64,000 nt of DNA from Terriglobia bacterium (GTDB taxonomy: Bacteria; Acidobacteriota; Terriglobia; Acidiferrales; UBA7541): NCBI GenBank assembly GCA_020073485.1, contig JAIQFB010000009.1, positions 1-64,000 of the forward strand. The letters run 5' to 3'. This document shows positions 1-9,743 of the stretch, piece after piece. Made by a program: the position numbers and the translations under genes. The notes under the pieces were generated by a model, which worked only from the letters and a program-made list of their open reading frames with translations, did no database searches and was not told the origin of the DNA. The first letter of the stretch is position 1. Every line of letters starts with the position of its first letter.

Positions 1-66
1 GATGGCCATCACCACGAACACCGCGAGGGCAGCGCGAATCTTGTCTGTTCTCATTTTGAGAAGCAC
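1..66 (-). CDS. N-terminus of an exported protein (cut by window edge)
   Basis: The left edge holds the first codons of a leftward gene. A strong AGGAGG lies six bases before a GTG at 66; an in-frame ATG follows at 54. The peptide begins with a short basic stretch and then a run of Ala, Val, Phe and Met, as at the start of a signal peptide or membrane anchor. The rest lies outside the window, so no function can be given. It is divergent from the PadR gene at 337. Confidence 0.45.
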   Translation of the reverse strand, partial: MLLKMRTDKIRAALAVFVVMAI

Positions 67-336
67 GGGAAGCCTCCTATGAAAAACGAGTAAGGGGCCC
101 AACTACTCATCAGATGGCAGATAAGGTTCTTTTGGAAACTGTGGCTGCCTTCTATCACTGCCAATGGAGCATGTCAAGAATTTATTTTTGTATACCGATA
201 TCGCCACTCGATAGTGCGGAGTCGCTGAGACGTCCATCCGAGGCAATGTTGAGGGGGCCATTCGCTCACGAAGTCTTTACAAGATGCTTACACCTCTATT
301 GGCCAACCACGGGTAGGCTTCCGGGAGGAGGTATTG

Positions 337-756
337 ATGGACAGAATACGACTGGTGAATTCAACAAGACAACTGGATTCGGGACAGCTCTACTCGGGAA
401 TGATTCGTCTCCATGTTCTTCACCATGCAGCAAAAGAGGAAATCTTTGGCCTAGGTATTATCGAGGAACTAGCTAGGCACGGCTATAAACTCAGCCCCGG
501 AACGCTGTATCCGATCCTGCACGGACTCGAACATGAGGGTTTGCTACGCTGCTATGAGCGCTGCCTGGCCGGGAAGATTCGGCGCATGTATCGAGCGACC
601 GCAGTGGGCCAGAGGGTCTTGATGGCTGCGAAAGAAAAAGTCCGAGAATTGTTTGGCGAACTCTTCGAGGACGAGACTAGAACGCATCTTGCCGGAACGC
701 GGCGGCGGGTTGCAAAAGTTCAAGCCCGAAAACTAGCCATTGCAAAGCGCTGCTAG
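337..756 (+). CDS. PadR-family transcriptional regulator
   Basis: A 139-residue PadR-type winged-helix repressor. Such dimeric DNA-binding proteins often control nearby efflux or stress genes. The family signature is clear: after about 15 residues comes a helix with MIRLHVLHHAAKEEIFGLGI, then the turn GYKLSPGTLYPILHGLEHEGLL, and a basic wing with RRMYRAT. The C-terminal helix is short and is followed by an Arg/Lys-rich tail. I chose ATG 337 because GGGAGGAGG (323-331) is correctly spaced for it; a TTG at 334 is too close. It lies 311 bp upstream of the co-directional RND operon, which it probably regulates. That link is inferred from position only. Confidence 0.85.
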   Translation: MDRIRLVNSTRQLDSGQLYSGMIRLHVLHHAAKEEIFGLGIIEELARHGYKLSPGTLYPILHGLEHEGLLRCYERCLAGKIRRMYRATAVGQRVLMAAKEKVRELFGELFEDETRTHLAGTRRRVAKVQARKLAIAKRC

Positions 757-1067
757 CGGCCGAATTCGCGTAGGATAAAATCGAGCAGGCAGCTCGGTGC
801 ACGTTGAAGTGTCCCGCAAAGATTTCACTCACGACGGAGCCCTGCAGAGTTCCCGCAACGAAGAAATATCCAGATCTGTTTGAGGATAGACGCCGCTCCG
901 TCACTTGAAGCAAGCGATCCACTTGGTTGCTGGGCTCGATCCTTGTTCTAATCTGTTAGCGATTTAGCCATGCTCTAACATTTCAATCGACAATTGACAG
1001 CACCCCCGACATTCCCTTACTATCGTGGCCCGATAGCGTATCGCGATATACATAGAAGGGGTCTGGA
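757..1067. other. Intergenic region upstream of the efflux operon
   Basis: No convincing gene is visible here. The stretch separates the PadR gene from the outer-membrane factor gene and should contain the efflux operon promoter and any PadR operator. I see no strong long palindrome. Frames on both strands carry only short, low-quality ORFs. Confidence 0.4.
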
Positions 1068-2474
1068 GTGCCTATTCATCCGCGAACTCTTTCCTGCACA
1101 GTCGCATATCTCTCTTTATGTGTGTTTGTCCTCCCCAGGGCCATGGCGCAGGGTCAACAGATACCACCCAGAACGTTCACATTGGAACAAGCGGTGGATT
1201 ACGCTGTTCAAAACTATCCCATGATCCACGCGTCGCAGGAGCAGGTTTCCGCGGCCCAGGCTAACGTAACCCTCGCAAAGACAAACTACCTGCCGCGAGC
1301 CGACATGCTTTGGCAGGGGAATCGTGCAACTCGAAATAACGTTTTTGGACTGCTCCTCCCGCAATCGGTTATTTCACCAATTTCCGGACCCGTCCTTGCC
1401 TCCGCGTCGAATGACTCTGTTTGGGGAAGTGCCGCAGGGCTTCTTTTTACATGGGAACCATTTGATTTTGGGCGGCGGGGGGCTACGGTCAACGCGGCAC
1501 GAGCCGGGCAGAGCTTCGCCAATTCTCAGGTCTCCGTGACTCGTCTGGACATCGCGGTGGCAGCCACAACTGCATTCTTCAATGTGGTGGCTGCTCGACA
1601 AAGGGTCACCGCCTCAAAGGCCGATGTGGAAAGGCGACAGGTGTTCGCCAATGCTGTCCACTCACTTGTAACAAACCAGCTGAGGCCAGGAGCAGATGCT
1701 TCCCGCGCGGATGCGGATTTGGCGCGCGCCAGGGTCTCACTCATTCAGGCTGAACAAGCGGAAGCAGTTGGCCGTGCTGTTTTGGCGGAATATCTTGGGC
1801 TTGGCGCGAACGATGTGCAAATCAATGCGGATTCATTACTGGGCAATCCGCCAGCCCCCAATCCCCCCGCCGCGGCGCTCACGTCACATCCATTCGCTAC
1901 TGCCGAACAAGAGCGAGTCAATCAGATCGTCGCGCGAGAACACATACTGGATCGTTCCTACTTCCCGCGCTTCTATTTTCAATCCACGATTTTCGGCCGA
2001 GGAACCGGCGCCAACACAGACGGCACGCTACAAGGCGGCGCGAATGGATTGGGACTCGATCGTTCGAACTGGGCAACAGGGCTTACGGTTACATTCCCAG
2101 CTTTTGATTTTTTCCCCATCCGGGCCCAAAAAAAAATTGAATCGGCCAATGAGCGGACAGAACGTGAACTTTATCAGCAGACTATAGCTGACCTGACGTC
2201 TCAATTGCAGCAGGCGCAGGCTGCTCTGGACGGGGCGCGCCGAGTCGCTGAAAACACGCCAATCGAATTGCAAGCGGCACGGGAAGCCGAAACGCAGGCA
2301 CGCGCGCGCTACGAGGCTGGACTTGCCACGATTGTGGAGGTCGTCGAGGCGCAAGGCCTGCTGGTCCAGGCGGAGACCGATGATGCTTTAGCGCGTCTTG
2401 CCGTGTGGGACGACCTGGCATTGGTCAACGCCGCCCAGGGTGATTTGCAGCCGTTCATGCAACTTCTGCACTAG
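1068..2474 (+). CDS. TolC-family outer-membrane efflux protein
   Basis: A 468-residue outer-membrane factor, the exit channel of a tripartite RND pump. A signal peptide with hydrophobic core SLCVFVLPRAMA precedes a likely cleavage before QGQQ. The mature protein starts with the typical TFTLEQAVDYAVQNYP motif. Two long Ala/Gln/Glu-rich helical hairpin repeats follow (around residues 45-110 and 150-240, then again 280-450). Length is normal for the family. The GTG start at 1068 is the one that gives a full signal peptide. It is the first gene of an operon; the permease begins 22 bp after its stop. Having the channel gene first, before permease and adaptor, is less usual than adaptor first. Confidence 0.9.
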   Translation: MPIHPRTLSCTVAYLSLCVFVLPRAMAQGQQIPPRTFTLEQAVDYAVQNYPMIHASQEQVSAAQANVTLAKTNYLPRADMLWQGNRATRNNVFGLLLPQSVISPISGPVLASASNDSVWGSAAGLLFTWEPFDFGRRGATVNAARAGQSFANSQVSVTRLDIAVAATTAFFNVVAARQRVTASKADVERRQVFANAVHSLVTNQLRPGADASRADADLARARVSLIQAEQAEAVGRAVLAEYLGLGANDVQINADSLLGNPPAPNPPAAALTSHPFATAEQERVNQIVAREHILDRSYFPRFYFQSTIFGRGTGANTDGTLQGGANGLGLDRSNWATGLTVTFPAFDFFPIRAQKKIESANERTERELYQQTIADLTSQLQQAQAALDGARRVAENTPIELQAAREAETQARARYEAGLATIVEVVEAQGLLVQAETDDALARLAVWDDLALVNAAQGDLQPFMQLLH

Positions 2475-2496
2475 AAGATTTGGGAGGTCACAGGCT

Positions 2497-5400
2497 GTGT
2501 GGTTAATTCGGGCAGCGTTGCGCAGGCCGATTACGATGATCGTCATCGTGGTCGCCCTAGCTCTTTCTTCCATTCTTGCGCTGCTGCGCACGCGTATTGA
2601 CATTTTCCCGGATTTGAATCTGCCCGTCATTTATGTGGCCCAGCCCTATGGCGGTATGAGCCCGCAGCAGATGGAAGGCTTTCTCTCCTACTACTACGAG
2701 TACCACTTTCTGTACATCAATGGAATCGAGAGCGTGGAGGCAAAATCAATTCAGGGCATCGCGCTGCTCCGGCTTACTTTCCATCCCGGGACGGATATGA
2801 GCGAGGCGCTGGCACAGACGATTTCCTACGTGAATCGCGCTCGCGCCTTCATGCCGCCTGGCACCGTTTCTCCATTTGTGTTCCGTTACGATGCCGGCAC
2901 CCTGCCGGTCGGGTATCTCGTTTTTTCGAGCGAATCGCGCACGCTCGGCGAAATTCAGGACCTTGCGTTGAACCGCGTGCGGCCGGTTTTTGCAACACTG
3001 CCGGGAGTTTCCTCGCCACCACCTTTTGGAGGCAACCAACGCACAATCGTCGTCAGTGTTGATCCGAGCAAATTACACGCATACGGACTGTCCGCACAGA
3101 GTGTCATTCAGGCCCTGGTGGCAGGAAACAGTATCGAACCGGCAGGAAATGCCAACGTCGGAAATTACCAGACGATTGTCACCACCGATTCAACCGTCGG
3201 GCAGATTTCCGATTTGCTCGATATACCATTACGCACCGGCTCGGGACCTTCGGTTTATCTGCGTGATGTCGGAACCGTTTCCGATTCCTCGGACATTCCC
3301 GCGGGTTACGCTCTGCTGAACGACAAACGAACCGTGTACATTCCAGTCACGAAGCGCCCCGATGCTTCGACCATTACCGTGGTTAACGAAGTTCGCGCGA
3401 GCCTCCCGCGATTTCAGTCTCTGGTTCCCGAAGACATCAAGATTACCTACGAATTCGATCAATCCCAGTATGTTCGCGATGCGTTGTTCTCGGTCCTGCG
3501 CGAAGGATTACTTGGCGCGATTCTTACGGGACTCACCTTGCTTTTCTTTTTGCGCGATTGGCGCAGTTCGCTAGTCGTCGTCATTACCATCCCACTTGCT
3601 CTACTTATGGCGGTAGTAGCTTTGTGGGCCACGGGACAAACCATTAACATCATGACCCTTGGTGGGCTGGCCCTTGCCGTCGGGGTGCTTGTTGACGAGG
3701 GCACCGTGCTTCTCGAAAACATTCATGTGCATCTGGCCCAGGGCGAACCGAAGTCGCGTGCGGTTTTAGAAGCCAGCCGTGAGGTGGCCATCCCGCGATT
3801 GCTTGCGATGCTATGCGTGCTCGCCGTCTTCTTGCCTTCCTTTTTCATGGTTGGCCCGGCCCGATCTCTTTTTGTTCCGCTTTCGCTCGCGGTCGGATTT
3901 TCGATGGGCGCATCGTATCTGCTATCCAGCTCTCTGGTGCCGGTGCTTTCCAACTGGCTCCTCAAGGCAGAGAAAGTGCATGTGGACGGCTCCGCAGAAT
4001 CAGGTTTCGACCGCTTCCGAAAGAGATTTTACAACCGGCTGGACAGTCTCATGGCTCGTCCGGCATTGCTCCTGGGGGGTTACACGGTAGTGGTGGTCGC
4101 CGTGCTGCTTTTGGCCGGTCCGCGGCTCTCCCAGGAAATCTTTCCTTCAGCGGCGGCAAATCAATTTCGTCTGCGCTTCGATGCTCCCGACGGCACGCGC
4201 ATGCCGGTGACCGAGGAGATGGCGCGGCGAGTCCTCGATACGATTCATCGCGAGGCGGGACCCAGCGATGTTGCTCTGACTCTGAGTTATGTGGGCACGC
4301 AAGGTTCCTCATATCCAATTAACGCAATATTTCTCTGGACGAACGGGCCGCACGAAGCCGTCCTAAACGTCGGGCTTCGTCCTGGGGCATCCATCTCGCT
4401 TCGCAACTTGGAAGAAAAGCTCCGCAACACGTTGCCGCAACAAATCCCGGGATCGCACTTCTCCTTCGATCCTGGCGACCTAGTCAGCCAGACGCTCAAT
4501 TTCGGTACGCCTTCGGTAATTGAGATTGCGACGACTGGTCCGGCGTACAACGATGTGCTGAGCTATGCTGGACGGGTTGAGCGGGAACTTGCGAAAATCG
4601 ACGAACTGCGGGATCTCGGATACGAACAGCCGCTCCATTACCCCTCGGTTGATGTCCGCATAAACCGCGTGTTGGCAGGCCAGCTTGGCGTAACGGCGGA
4701 TCAGGTTGGACAGGCGGTCGTATCCGCAACCGCTTCGAGCCGCTTCGTGGCCCCCAACTACTGGCGTGATCCAGCGTCCGGTGTCAGCTACCAAGTGCAG
4801 GTGGAAGTGCCTCAGGCACAAATGACCTCCATCAAGGATATTGAGACAATACCGGTCGCGAGCCTAACCGGAGCGGATCCGCTCATCAACCAAGTGGCCT
4901 CTGTGCGCGCCGGGAGCGTGCCCGGTGAACTGGACCGTCAGAACGGACTTTGGATGATTGGACTTTCCGCCAATCTTGCAAAGAGCGACCTATCTCGTGC
5001 AGCCTCCGACATCGACCAAGCCATCGCAAATGCCGGCAGCCCGCCACGTGGGGTAACCGCACAGGTGCGAGGACAGGTCAGCGCCATGCGGCAGATTTTC
5101 GGCAACCTGAGCATAGGGCTTGCACTCGCCATCTTCGTAATCCTATTGTTACTCGCGGCGAATTTCGAGTCCATCCGACTCCCGTTGATCGTATTCTCCA
5201 CTGTTCCCGCTGTGCTTACGGGCGTCGTCCTGATGCTGTTAGTCACCGGGACAAGCCTGAACCTTGAAAGCTTCATGGGCGCAATCATGGCGATTGGCGT
5301 TGCCGTAGCAAACGCGATTCTGCTCGTCACCTTCGCCGAAAAGAACAGGAAGAATGGCGCGGATGCTAAGACCGCCGCACGAAATGCCGCTGGCGAGCGC

Positions 5401-5658
5401 CTCCGCCCCGTGCTGATGACCAGCCTTGCGATGATCACGGGGATGATCCCTATGGCGCTCGCGATTGGACGCGGAAGCGAGGAAACCGCGCCACTTGGCC
5501 GGGCTGTCATTGGCGGGCTGATAGCAGCAACCGCAGCAACTTTGCTTGTGCTGCCAACTGTTTTTGGACTCGTGCAAAAACGCGCTTCTCTTCTCTCGCC
5601 TTCTCTCGATCCTGAAGACCCGAATAGCCCGCAGGCAACAGCCTTGGAGACTTCGTAA
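2497..5658 (+). CDS. RND efflux transporter permease
   Basis: A 1053-residue inner-membrane proton antiporter of the RND superfamily. It has twelve expected membrane segments and two large periplasmic loops. TM1 starts within RRPITMIVIVVALALSSI. TM4 carries the proton-relay acids as GVLVDEGTVLLEN (Asp-Glu rather than Asp-Asp). TM10 reads GVAVANAILLV, so the Lys used by AcrB is Ala here, as in several non-AcrB branches. The frame is open back to 2398, inside the TolC gene, but GGGAGG at 2482-2487 and homology to the RND N-terminus point to GTG 2497. Its stop overlaps the adaptor start (TAATG). Substrate cannot be read from the sequence. Confidence 0.93.
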   Translation: MWLIRAALRRPITMIVIVVALALSSILALLRTRIDIFPDLNLPVIYVAQPYGGMSPQQMEGFLSYYYEYHFLYINGIESVEAKSIQGIALLRLTFHPGTDMSEALAQTISYVNRARAFMPPGTVSPFVFRYDAGTLPVGYLVFSSESRTLGEIQDLALNRVRPVFATLPGVSSPPPFGGNQRTIVVSVDPSKLHAYGLSAQSVIQALVAGNSIEPAGNANVGNYQTIVTTDSTVGQISDLLDIPLRTGSGPSVYLRDVGTVSDSSDIPAGYALLNDKRTVYIPVTKRPDASTITVVNEVRASLPRFQSLVPEDIKITYEFDQSQYVRDALFSVLREGLLGAILTGLTLLFFLRDWRSSLVVVITIPLALLMAVVALWATGQTINIMTLGGLALAVGVLVDEGTVLLENIHVHLAQGEPKSRAVLEASREVAIPRLLAMLCVLAVFLPSFFMVGPARSLFVPLSLAVGFSMGASYLLSSSLVPVLSNWLLKAEKVHVDGSAESGFDRFRKRFYNRLDSLMARPALLLGGYTVVVVAVLLLAGPRLSQEIFPSAAANQFRLRFDAPDGTRMPVTEEMARRVLDTIHREAGPSDVALTLSYVGTQGSSYPINAIFLWTNGPHEAVLNVGLRPGASISLRNLEEKLRNTLPQQIPGSHFSFDPGDLVSQTLNFGTPSVIEIATTGPAYNDVLSYAGRVERELAKIDELRDLGYEQPLHYPSVDVRINRVLAGQLGVTADQVGQAVVSATASSRFVAPNYWRDPASGVSYQVQVEVPQAQMTSIKDIETIPVASLTGADPLINQVASVRAGSVPGELDRQNGLWMIGLSANLAKSDLSRAASDIDQAIANAGSPPRGVTAQVRGQVSAMRQIFGNLSIGLALAIFVILLLLAANFESIRLPLIVFSTVPAVLTGVVLMLLVTGTSLNLESFMGAIMAIGVAVANAILLVTFAEKNRKNGADAKTAARNAAGERLRPVLMTSLAMITGMIPMALAIGRGSEETAPLGRAVIGGLIAATAATLLVLPTVFGLVQKRASLLSPSLDPEDPNSPQATALETS

Positions 5659-6806
5659 TGAGATCGTATTTCTTAGCCCTTGTCTTCAGCCTCACGGTTA
5701 TTGGCTGTAGCAGTTCCGCCGTCCAGCAGTCGCAGGCCAATGAGGCAGCCGCTGCAAGGTCTCCTCAGCATGTCGCAGCGGCGTCGGTCGAATCTCAGAA
5801 GCTGGATACGACCCTGAGTCTACCTGCTCAGATCACGCCGTACGAGGCTGTGGACGTATACCCGAAGGTAACCGGATTTATTGACATAATCCTCGTTGAT
5901 CGCGGATCACATGTGAAATCTGGCGAAGTCATCGTCCGTCTATCGGCTCCGGAACTAGTCGCGCAACGCACACAGGCGGAGGCCGGTCTGCATAGCGCCG
6001 AAGCGCAGCTTGCTGCTGCACAGGCGAAGTTCGCATCCGATCATGGAACATATTTGCATTTGGCAGCAGCTGCAAAGACGCCCGGAGTTGTCGCGGGAAA
6101 TGATCTTCAAGTGGCCGAACAGACTGCCGCAGCCGACAATGCGCAACTGGAGGCCGCTTCGAATAATGTACAGGCGGCGCGCGAAAGTTTGCGCGGCGTA
6201 GCTCAATTGGAGTCCTACCTGGAAATCCACGCCCCGTTTGACGGCGTGGTGACTCAGCGGAACCTGCATCCTGGAGCACTTGTCGGCCCCGCATCAGGGC
6301 AGGGCGGGGCACAGCCCATCGTCCAAATCGAAAGTGTAAGCCGCTTGCGAGTTGTCGTTCCTGTGCCCGAAGCATATGTTGGCGGAATTCAAGAGGGCCA
6401 GCAAGTCGCGTTCAGCGTACCTGCCTATCCGGGACGGACTTTTCGCGCTCCAGTCGCGCGCATCTCTCACGATATTAATCAGAACACTCGAACCATGCAG
6501 GTAGAACTCGATTTGCATAATGCCGATTCTCAAATCACACCGGGAACATATACAAGCGTGGAATGGCCGATCCATCGTTCTTACGCAACCCTGTTCGTAC
6601 CCTCGTCGGCGGTAACGACGGACCTTCAACGCACATTCGTCATTCGCGTGCGTCAAGGAAAAACGGAATGGGTTGACATCAAAGCTGGCGTCACGGTGAA
6701 TGGGAAGACTGAGGTCTTTGGCGACTTGCAGCCCGGCGACGTTGTTGTGGCCAATGCAACAGATTCAATTCGAAGTGGGACGGCTGTATCAGCGCAGCCC
6801 AAATAG
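5658..6806 (+). CDS. RND efflux periplasmic adaptor (membrane fusion protein)
   Basis: A 382-residue HlyD/AcrA-type adaptor that bridges the permease and the TolC-like channel in the periplasm. The N-terminus is a lipoprotein signal with lipobox VIGC followed by Ser residues. A split biotinyl-lipoyl-like domain (PKVTGFIDIILVDRGSHVKSGEVI and later EIHAPFDGVVTQRNLHPGALV) surrounds an Ala/Gln-rich alpha hairpin (about residues 95-175). The beta-barrel and membrane-proximal domains follow. Translation is probably coupled to the permease through the one-base overlap. It ends the operon; the next 1.2 kb has no intact gene. Confidence 0.92.
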   Translation: MRSYFLALVFSLTVIGCSSSAVQQSQANEAAAARSPQHVAAASVESQKLDTTLSLPAQITPYEAVDVYPKVTGFIDIILVDRGSHVKSGEVIVRLSAPELVAQRTQAEAGLHSAEAQLAAAQAKFASDHGTYLHLAAAAKTPGVVAGNDLQVAEQTAAADNAQLEAASNNVQAARESLRGVAQLESYLEIHAPFDGVVTQRNLHPGALVGPASGQGGAQPIVQIESVSRLRVVVPVPEAYVGGIQEGQQVAFSVPAYPGRTFRAPVARISHDINQNTRTMQVELDLHNADSQITPGTYTSVEWPIHRSYATLFVPSSAVTTDLQRTFVIRVRQGKTEWVDIKAGVTVNGKTEVFGDLQPGDVVVANATDSIRSGTAVSAQPK

Positions 6807-7494
6807 TTTGAAGGCAAGGTGTCTGGGCTGATCTCCGCTTGACTTGCGAGCTCGTCAGAGCAAGAGCGCGTTTTCTAAACCACGCTTTGATTCTAAATCC
6901 TGGAACTAGATCCAAAGTCAAGCCTATTTGGGGGGAGAGATATCTCAAGAAGGGGGCGCGCAAAACTTGCCTCAGGCCCAATCTATGCAATGCTAGCTTT
7001 TGGGGGCTGTCTTTGAGCATCGGCTTGCCGTCCGTGCCGTCGGAGTCTTGGGCCGGAAGCCGATTTCTTACATGCTAAGTGCATGGGTAGCGGAGTTGCG
7101 AGCTGAAACTCGATGAGAAACGAGGGAAGAATTTGGGGAAAAATGAAATATCCGAGATCGGCCCTCAAGAAGCTGATCCGCAATATTCGACCTGTTACAG
7201 TTCATCGGTGGAAGGTCATGACGTTTCAGAAAGCGTGCCTCTTTCGGTTACACCTGAGGACTGCAATGAGAGGGAAGAGTTGCGGGTAATTGAGGAATAG
7301 ACGTCACAAACTTCTGAAGCCCAAAATACTAGGTGCCGGTCTCTCTCCACGATGGTCGCATTTCTGGTCTCCGAGGCCCGACGATAGAGGTCCATTGCCC
7401 CCGGGATGGCCAGTGTGGGGTATATGAAAGACACTGGTGCCGAATTTGACAAGCGACTCGACGTGCGTTAGAGGCCTGGATGGATGCCCCTCCT

Positions 7495-7761
7495 TTAATT
7501 GCAGATTGTGTTGTCGCTCTTCATGCTGACGCGGACTTCATCCATCTGGTGCGGTGATTGTAGCGTGACAACCTGATGGATCTTCCGGCCTTGTTCGTTG
7601 GTGTAGTCTACATCCATCATCTTGTCTTCGTTCTTGATATACTCCTTGGTCTTTACGACATCAAAACAAGCCTTATCAAATCCTTCGTATTTGAGTAACT
7701 CGTTCCATGTGCTCAGGCCCGGCCCGTTCTGGCTCGCTGTGCTCGGTTGTTGGTTTGCCCA
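7495..7761 (-). pseudogene. Orphan C-terminal coding remnant, family unknown
   Basis: On the minus strand an 88-codon open stretch ends in TAA at 7495-7497 and has no start codon in its first half; an in-frame TGA lies just upstream at 7762-7764. The translated tail looks like real soluble protein (contains LLKYEGFDKACFDVVKTKEY and later DEVRVSMKSDNTIC), with alternating charged and hydrophobic residues. I do not recognise the family. It is most simply the C-terminal piece of a gene that has lost its 5' part. The rest of the 6807-8006 spacer shows nothing I can support. Confidence 0.4.
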
Positions 7762-8006
7762 TCACCTGATTACAAGAGACGTAATCATCATCCTACCAAC
7801 AAGTCAGGGTAAGGCCCTAATCAATCTGCCGATGTTGCAGGCAGGGCTAAACGCTGGGAAGGGGCCTGAGTCCTGTAAGCGCCCAGATAATTTGCCATAT
7901 AGGCCGCTGGATTGACCCTCGTCCCTGCGAACTGAAGGATGGTAGCGGGTAGACGGACGAAGTGTATGTTGCTGAGGAGGTTGGCCCTGATACAATTGAT
8001 GCACAT

Positions 8007-9350
8007 TTACAGGTCCGGATCAGCCTGCAAGTGGTAGGCGGTGTTGCTCCGAAGAAAGTGACTCGCCAGAATAGCGGCAGCGGCCAGGATCGCAGGAATC
8101 GCCCCAGCGGCCAATATCTGCCGCGCCGACCAATCCAGTGACATCATAATCCCGCCAAATACCGGACCGGCTATGGACCCGAGACGGCCCAGACCCAAAG
8201 CCCAGCCCACGCCGGTAGACCGGATCGAGGTCGGGTAAAAAGTCGCGGCTAGAGCGTTAAGTCCAGCCTGCGCCCCCTGAACGAAAATACCTAACAGAAA
8301 CGTGACAATAATAAGGAGCGGAAATCCGGTGACAACTGCAAGCGATCTAATCAGGATCGCGCAGAACACAAACTCCGTCAACAGCGTGGCAAAACCACCC
8401 CATGCGCGCATCGGGCGACCTTGTAGTAGAGATCCGACGACGCCCCCTAAACTAAAAACAGACACAGCAATAATTCCTCCTGAAAGCGGCATGTGGGTCT
8501 GCAGGAGCAGTGCTGGCAGCCAACTCACGATGAAATACAAGATCAGAAGGTTCATGAAGAAGGGTATCCATAACAATAATGTTCCCACTGCGCGCCCTTG
8601 GGTAAACAGGTACATAAAGGGAACTCCTGTCCGCAGTTTGTCAACGGAAATTGAATAATCGACGGAGCCCCGTACAAATCCAGGCGAAATCCGCGAAAGA
8701 ATCCCATCGGCGTTCGTTCGATCAGCACTCGTCAAGGCTAGAAATCGGATCGATTCGGGAAGGATCTTAATCAGAACTAGCGCCACCACGATTGGCAGTA
8801 TGCCCCCGACGTAAAAAACGGCCCGCCAGCCCCATATGGGCAATATCACCGCGCTGACAATACCTCCAAGAAACGCACCTAGAGGCATGCCACAAAAGAG
8901 CATCGTCACCAAAATCTGCTGTAGCTTTTTGGGAGCGTACTCGGAAGTTAAAGCGACGACATTGGGCATAGCACCGCCTAAGCCGAGCCCTGTCAAAAAA
9001 CGATAAGCCATCAGCTGATTCAATGACGAAACACTGGTTGTAATTAGAGCAAAAGTTGCAAATATCAGAGTGGAAGTTACGATCGGCCATTTGCGGCCAA
9101 GCCGGTCGGCGATCGGGCCTGCCGTCATAGAGGAGATCATTAGCCCTAATAGTGCTGCTGCGAAAACAGGACCGAATGTTTTCACGGGAACCTGAAGAGA
9201 TTCAGCCATCGCGGGCGCAAGAAAACCAATACTCTGTGTGTCGAAACCATCCAGAACAAGCACGAGCCCACAAAGTAGGACCGTTGTTATTTGATATCGA
9301 CTCAGGGGTGCCTTGTCTATTATTTCGCTAACCGTGAGAGAGTGGTTCAC
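8007..9350 (-). CDS. MFS transporter, aromatic-acid:H+ symporter type
   Basis: A 447-residue major facilitator with twelve predicted membrane segments. The family motif DGFDTQSIGFLAP at the end of TM1 is typical of the aromatic acid:proton symporter (AAHS) branch (PcaK/BenK-like). The loop 2-3 motif GPIADRLGRKWPI is also present. The likely start is GTG 9350, five bases after the stop of the preceding cupin gene, so it is the last gene of a cupin-cupin-MFS operon. The Shine-Dalgarno is weak, which suggests translational coupling. It probably imports an aromatic or other organic acid handled with the cupins. The substrate is not determinable. Confidence 0.88.
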   Translation of the reverse strand: MNHSLTVSEIIDKAPLSRYQITTVLLCGLVLVLDGFDTQSIGFLAPAMAESLQVPVKTFGPVFAAALLGLMISSMTAGPIADRLGRKWPIVTSTLIFATFALITTSVSSLNQLMAYRFLTGLGLGGAMPNVVALTSEYAPKKLQQILVTMLFCGMPLGAFLGGIVSAVILPIWGWRAVFYVGGILPIVVALVLIKILPESIRFLALTSADRTNADGILSRISPGFVRGSVDYSISVDKLRTGVPFMYLFTQGRAVGTLLLWIPFFMNLLILYFIVSWLPALLLQTHMPLSGGIIAVSVFSLGGVVGSLLQGRPMRAWGGFATLLTEFVFCAILIRSLAVVTGFPLLIIVTFLLGIFVQGAQAGLNALAATFYPTSIRSTGVGWALGLGRLGSIAGPVFGGIMMSLDWSARQILAAGAIPAILAAAAILASHFLRSNTAYHLQADPDL

Positions 9351-9355
9351 TTATG

Positions 9356-9703
9356 TCAACTTGGAATCTTAGGAACAGACAAGTGAAAGAGCTTTAGAGA
9401 CGTAACCGCTGTTTGTTTGATTTGCGCCTCATCGCGAGGCTCAAGATAGACGCCGGCCCCCTTTTTTAAAGTATGCTGGTTCGCGTTTAACGTAACGATT
9501 CCCTCCCCCTCCATCACATAATATAGCTCATGCGTTTCGCTGTTGCCTTGCAGATTCAATGTCTCCCCATCGCGCAACCAATGCAGTGTCACAACAGAGC
9601 GTTCAGCTCCGCAGAGCGCCTTGTTTAATATCTCCGTGAATTCGCCCGACTCTGAAGTTTTTAGTCGTGCCAGCTCGTTTGTGTTGATGATAGTAACTGA
9701 CAT
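9356..9703 (-). CDS. Cupin-domain protein (small, partial metal site)
   Basis: A 115-residue single-domain cupin. The fold signature is visible as THELYYVMEGEG with following beta strands and a second motif around GAGVYLEPRDEA. Only His-Glu of the usual HxH...E metal site is seen in motif 1, so metal binding may be reduced or lost. The start is ATG 9703, preceded by GGAAGGGGA; the longer frame back to 9769 has an unconvincing Cys-rich leader. It lies 40 bp downstream of another cupin gene and 5 bp upstream of the MFS gene. Possible roles are a sugar- or acid-binding or isomerase-like enzyme. Confidence 0.75.
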   Translation of the reverse strand: MSVTIINTNELARLKTSESGEFTEILNKALCGAERSVVTLHWLRDGETLNLQGNSETHELYYVMEGEGIVTLNANQHTLKKGAGVYLEPRDEAQIKQTAVTSLKLFHLSVPKIPS

Positions 9704-9743
9704 AATGCATATCCCCTTCCGCTGATTTGGTGCGCAGTAGATA

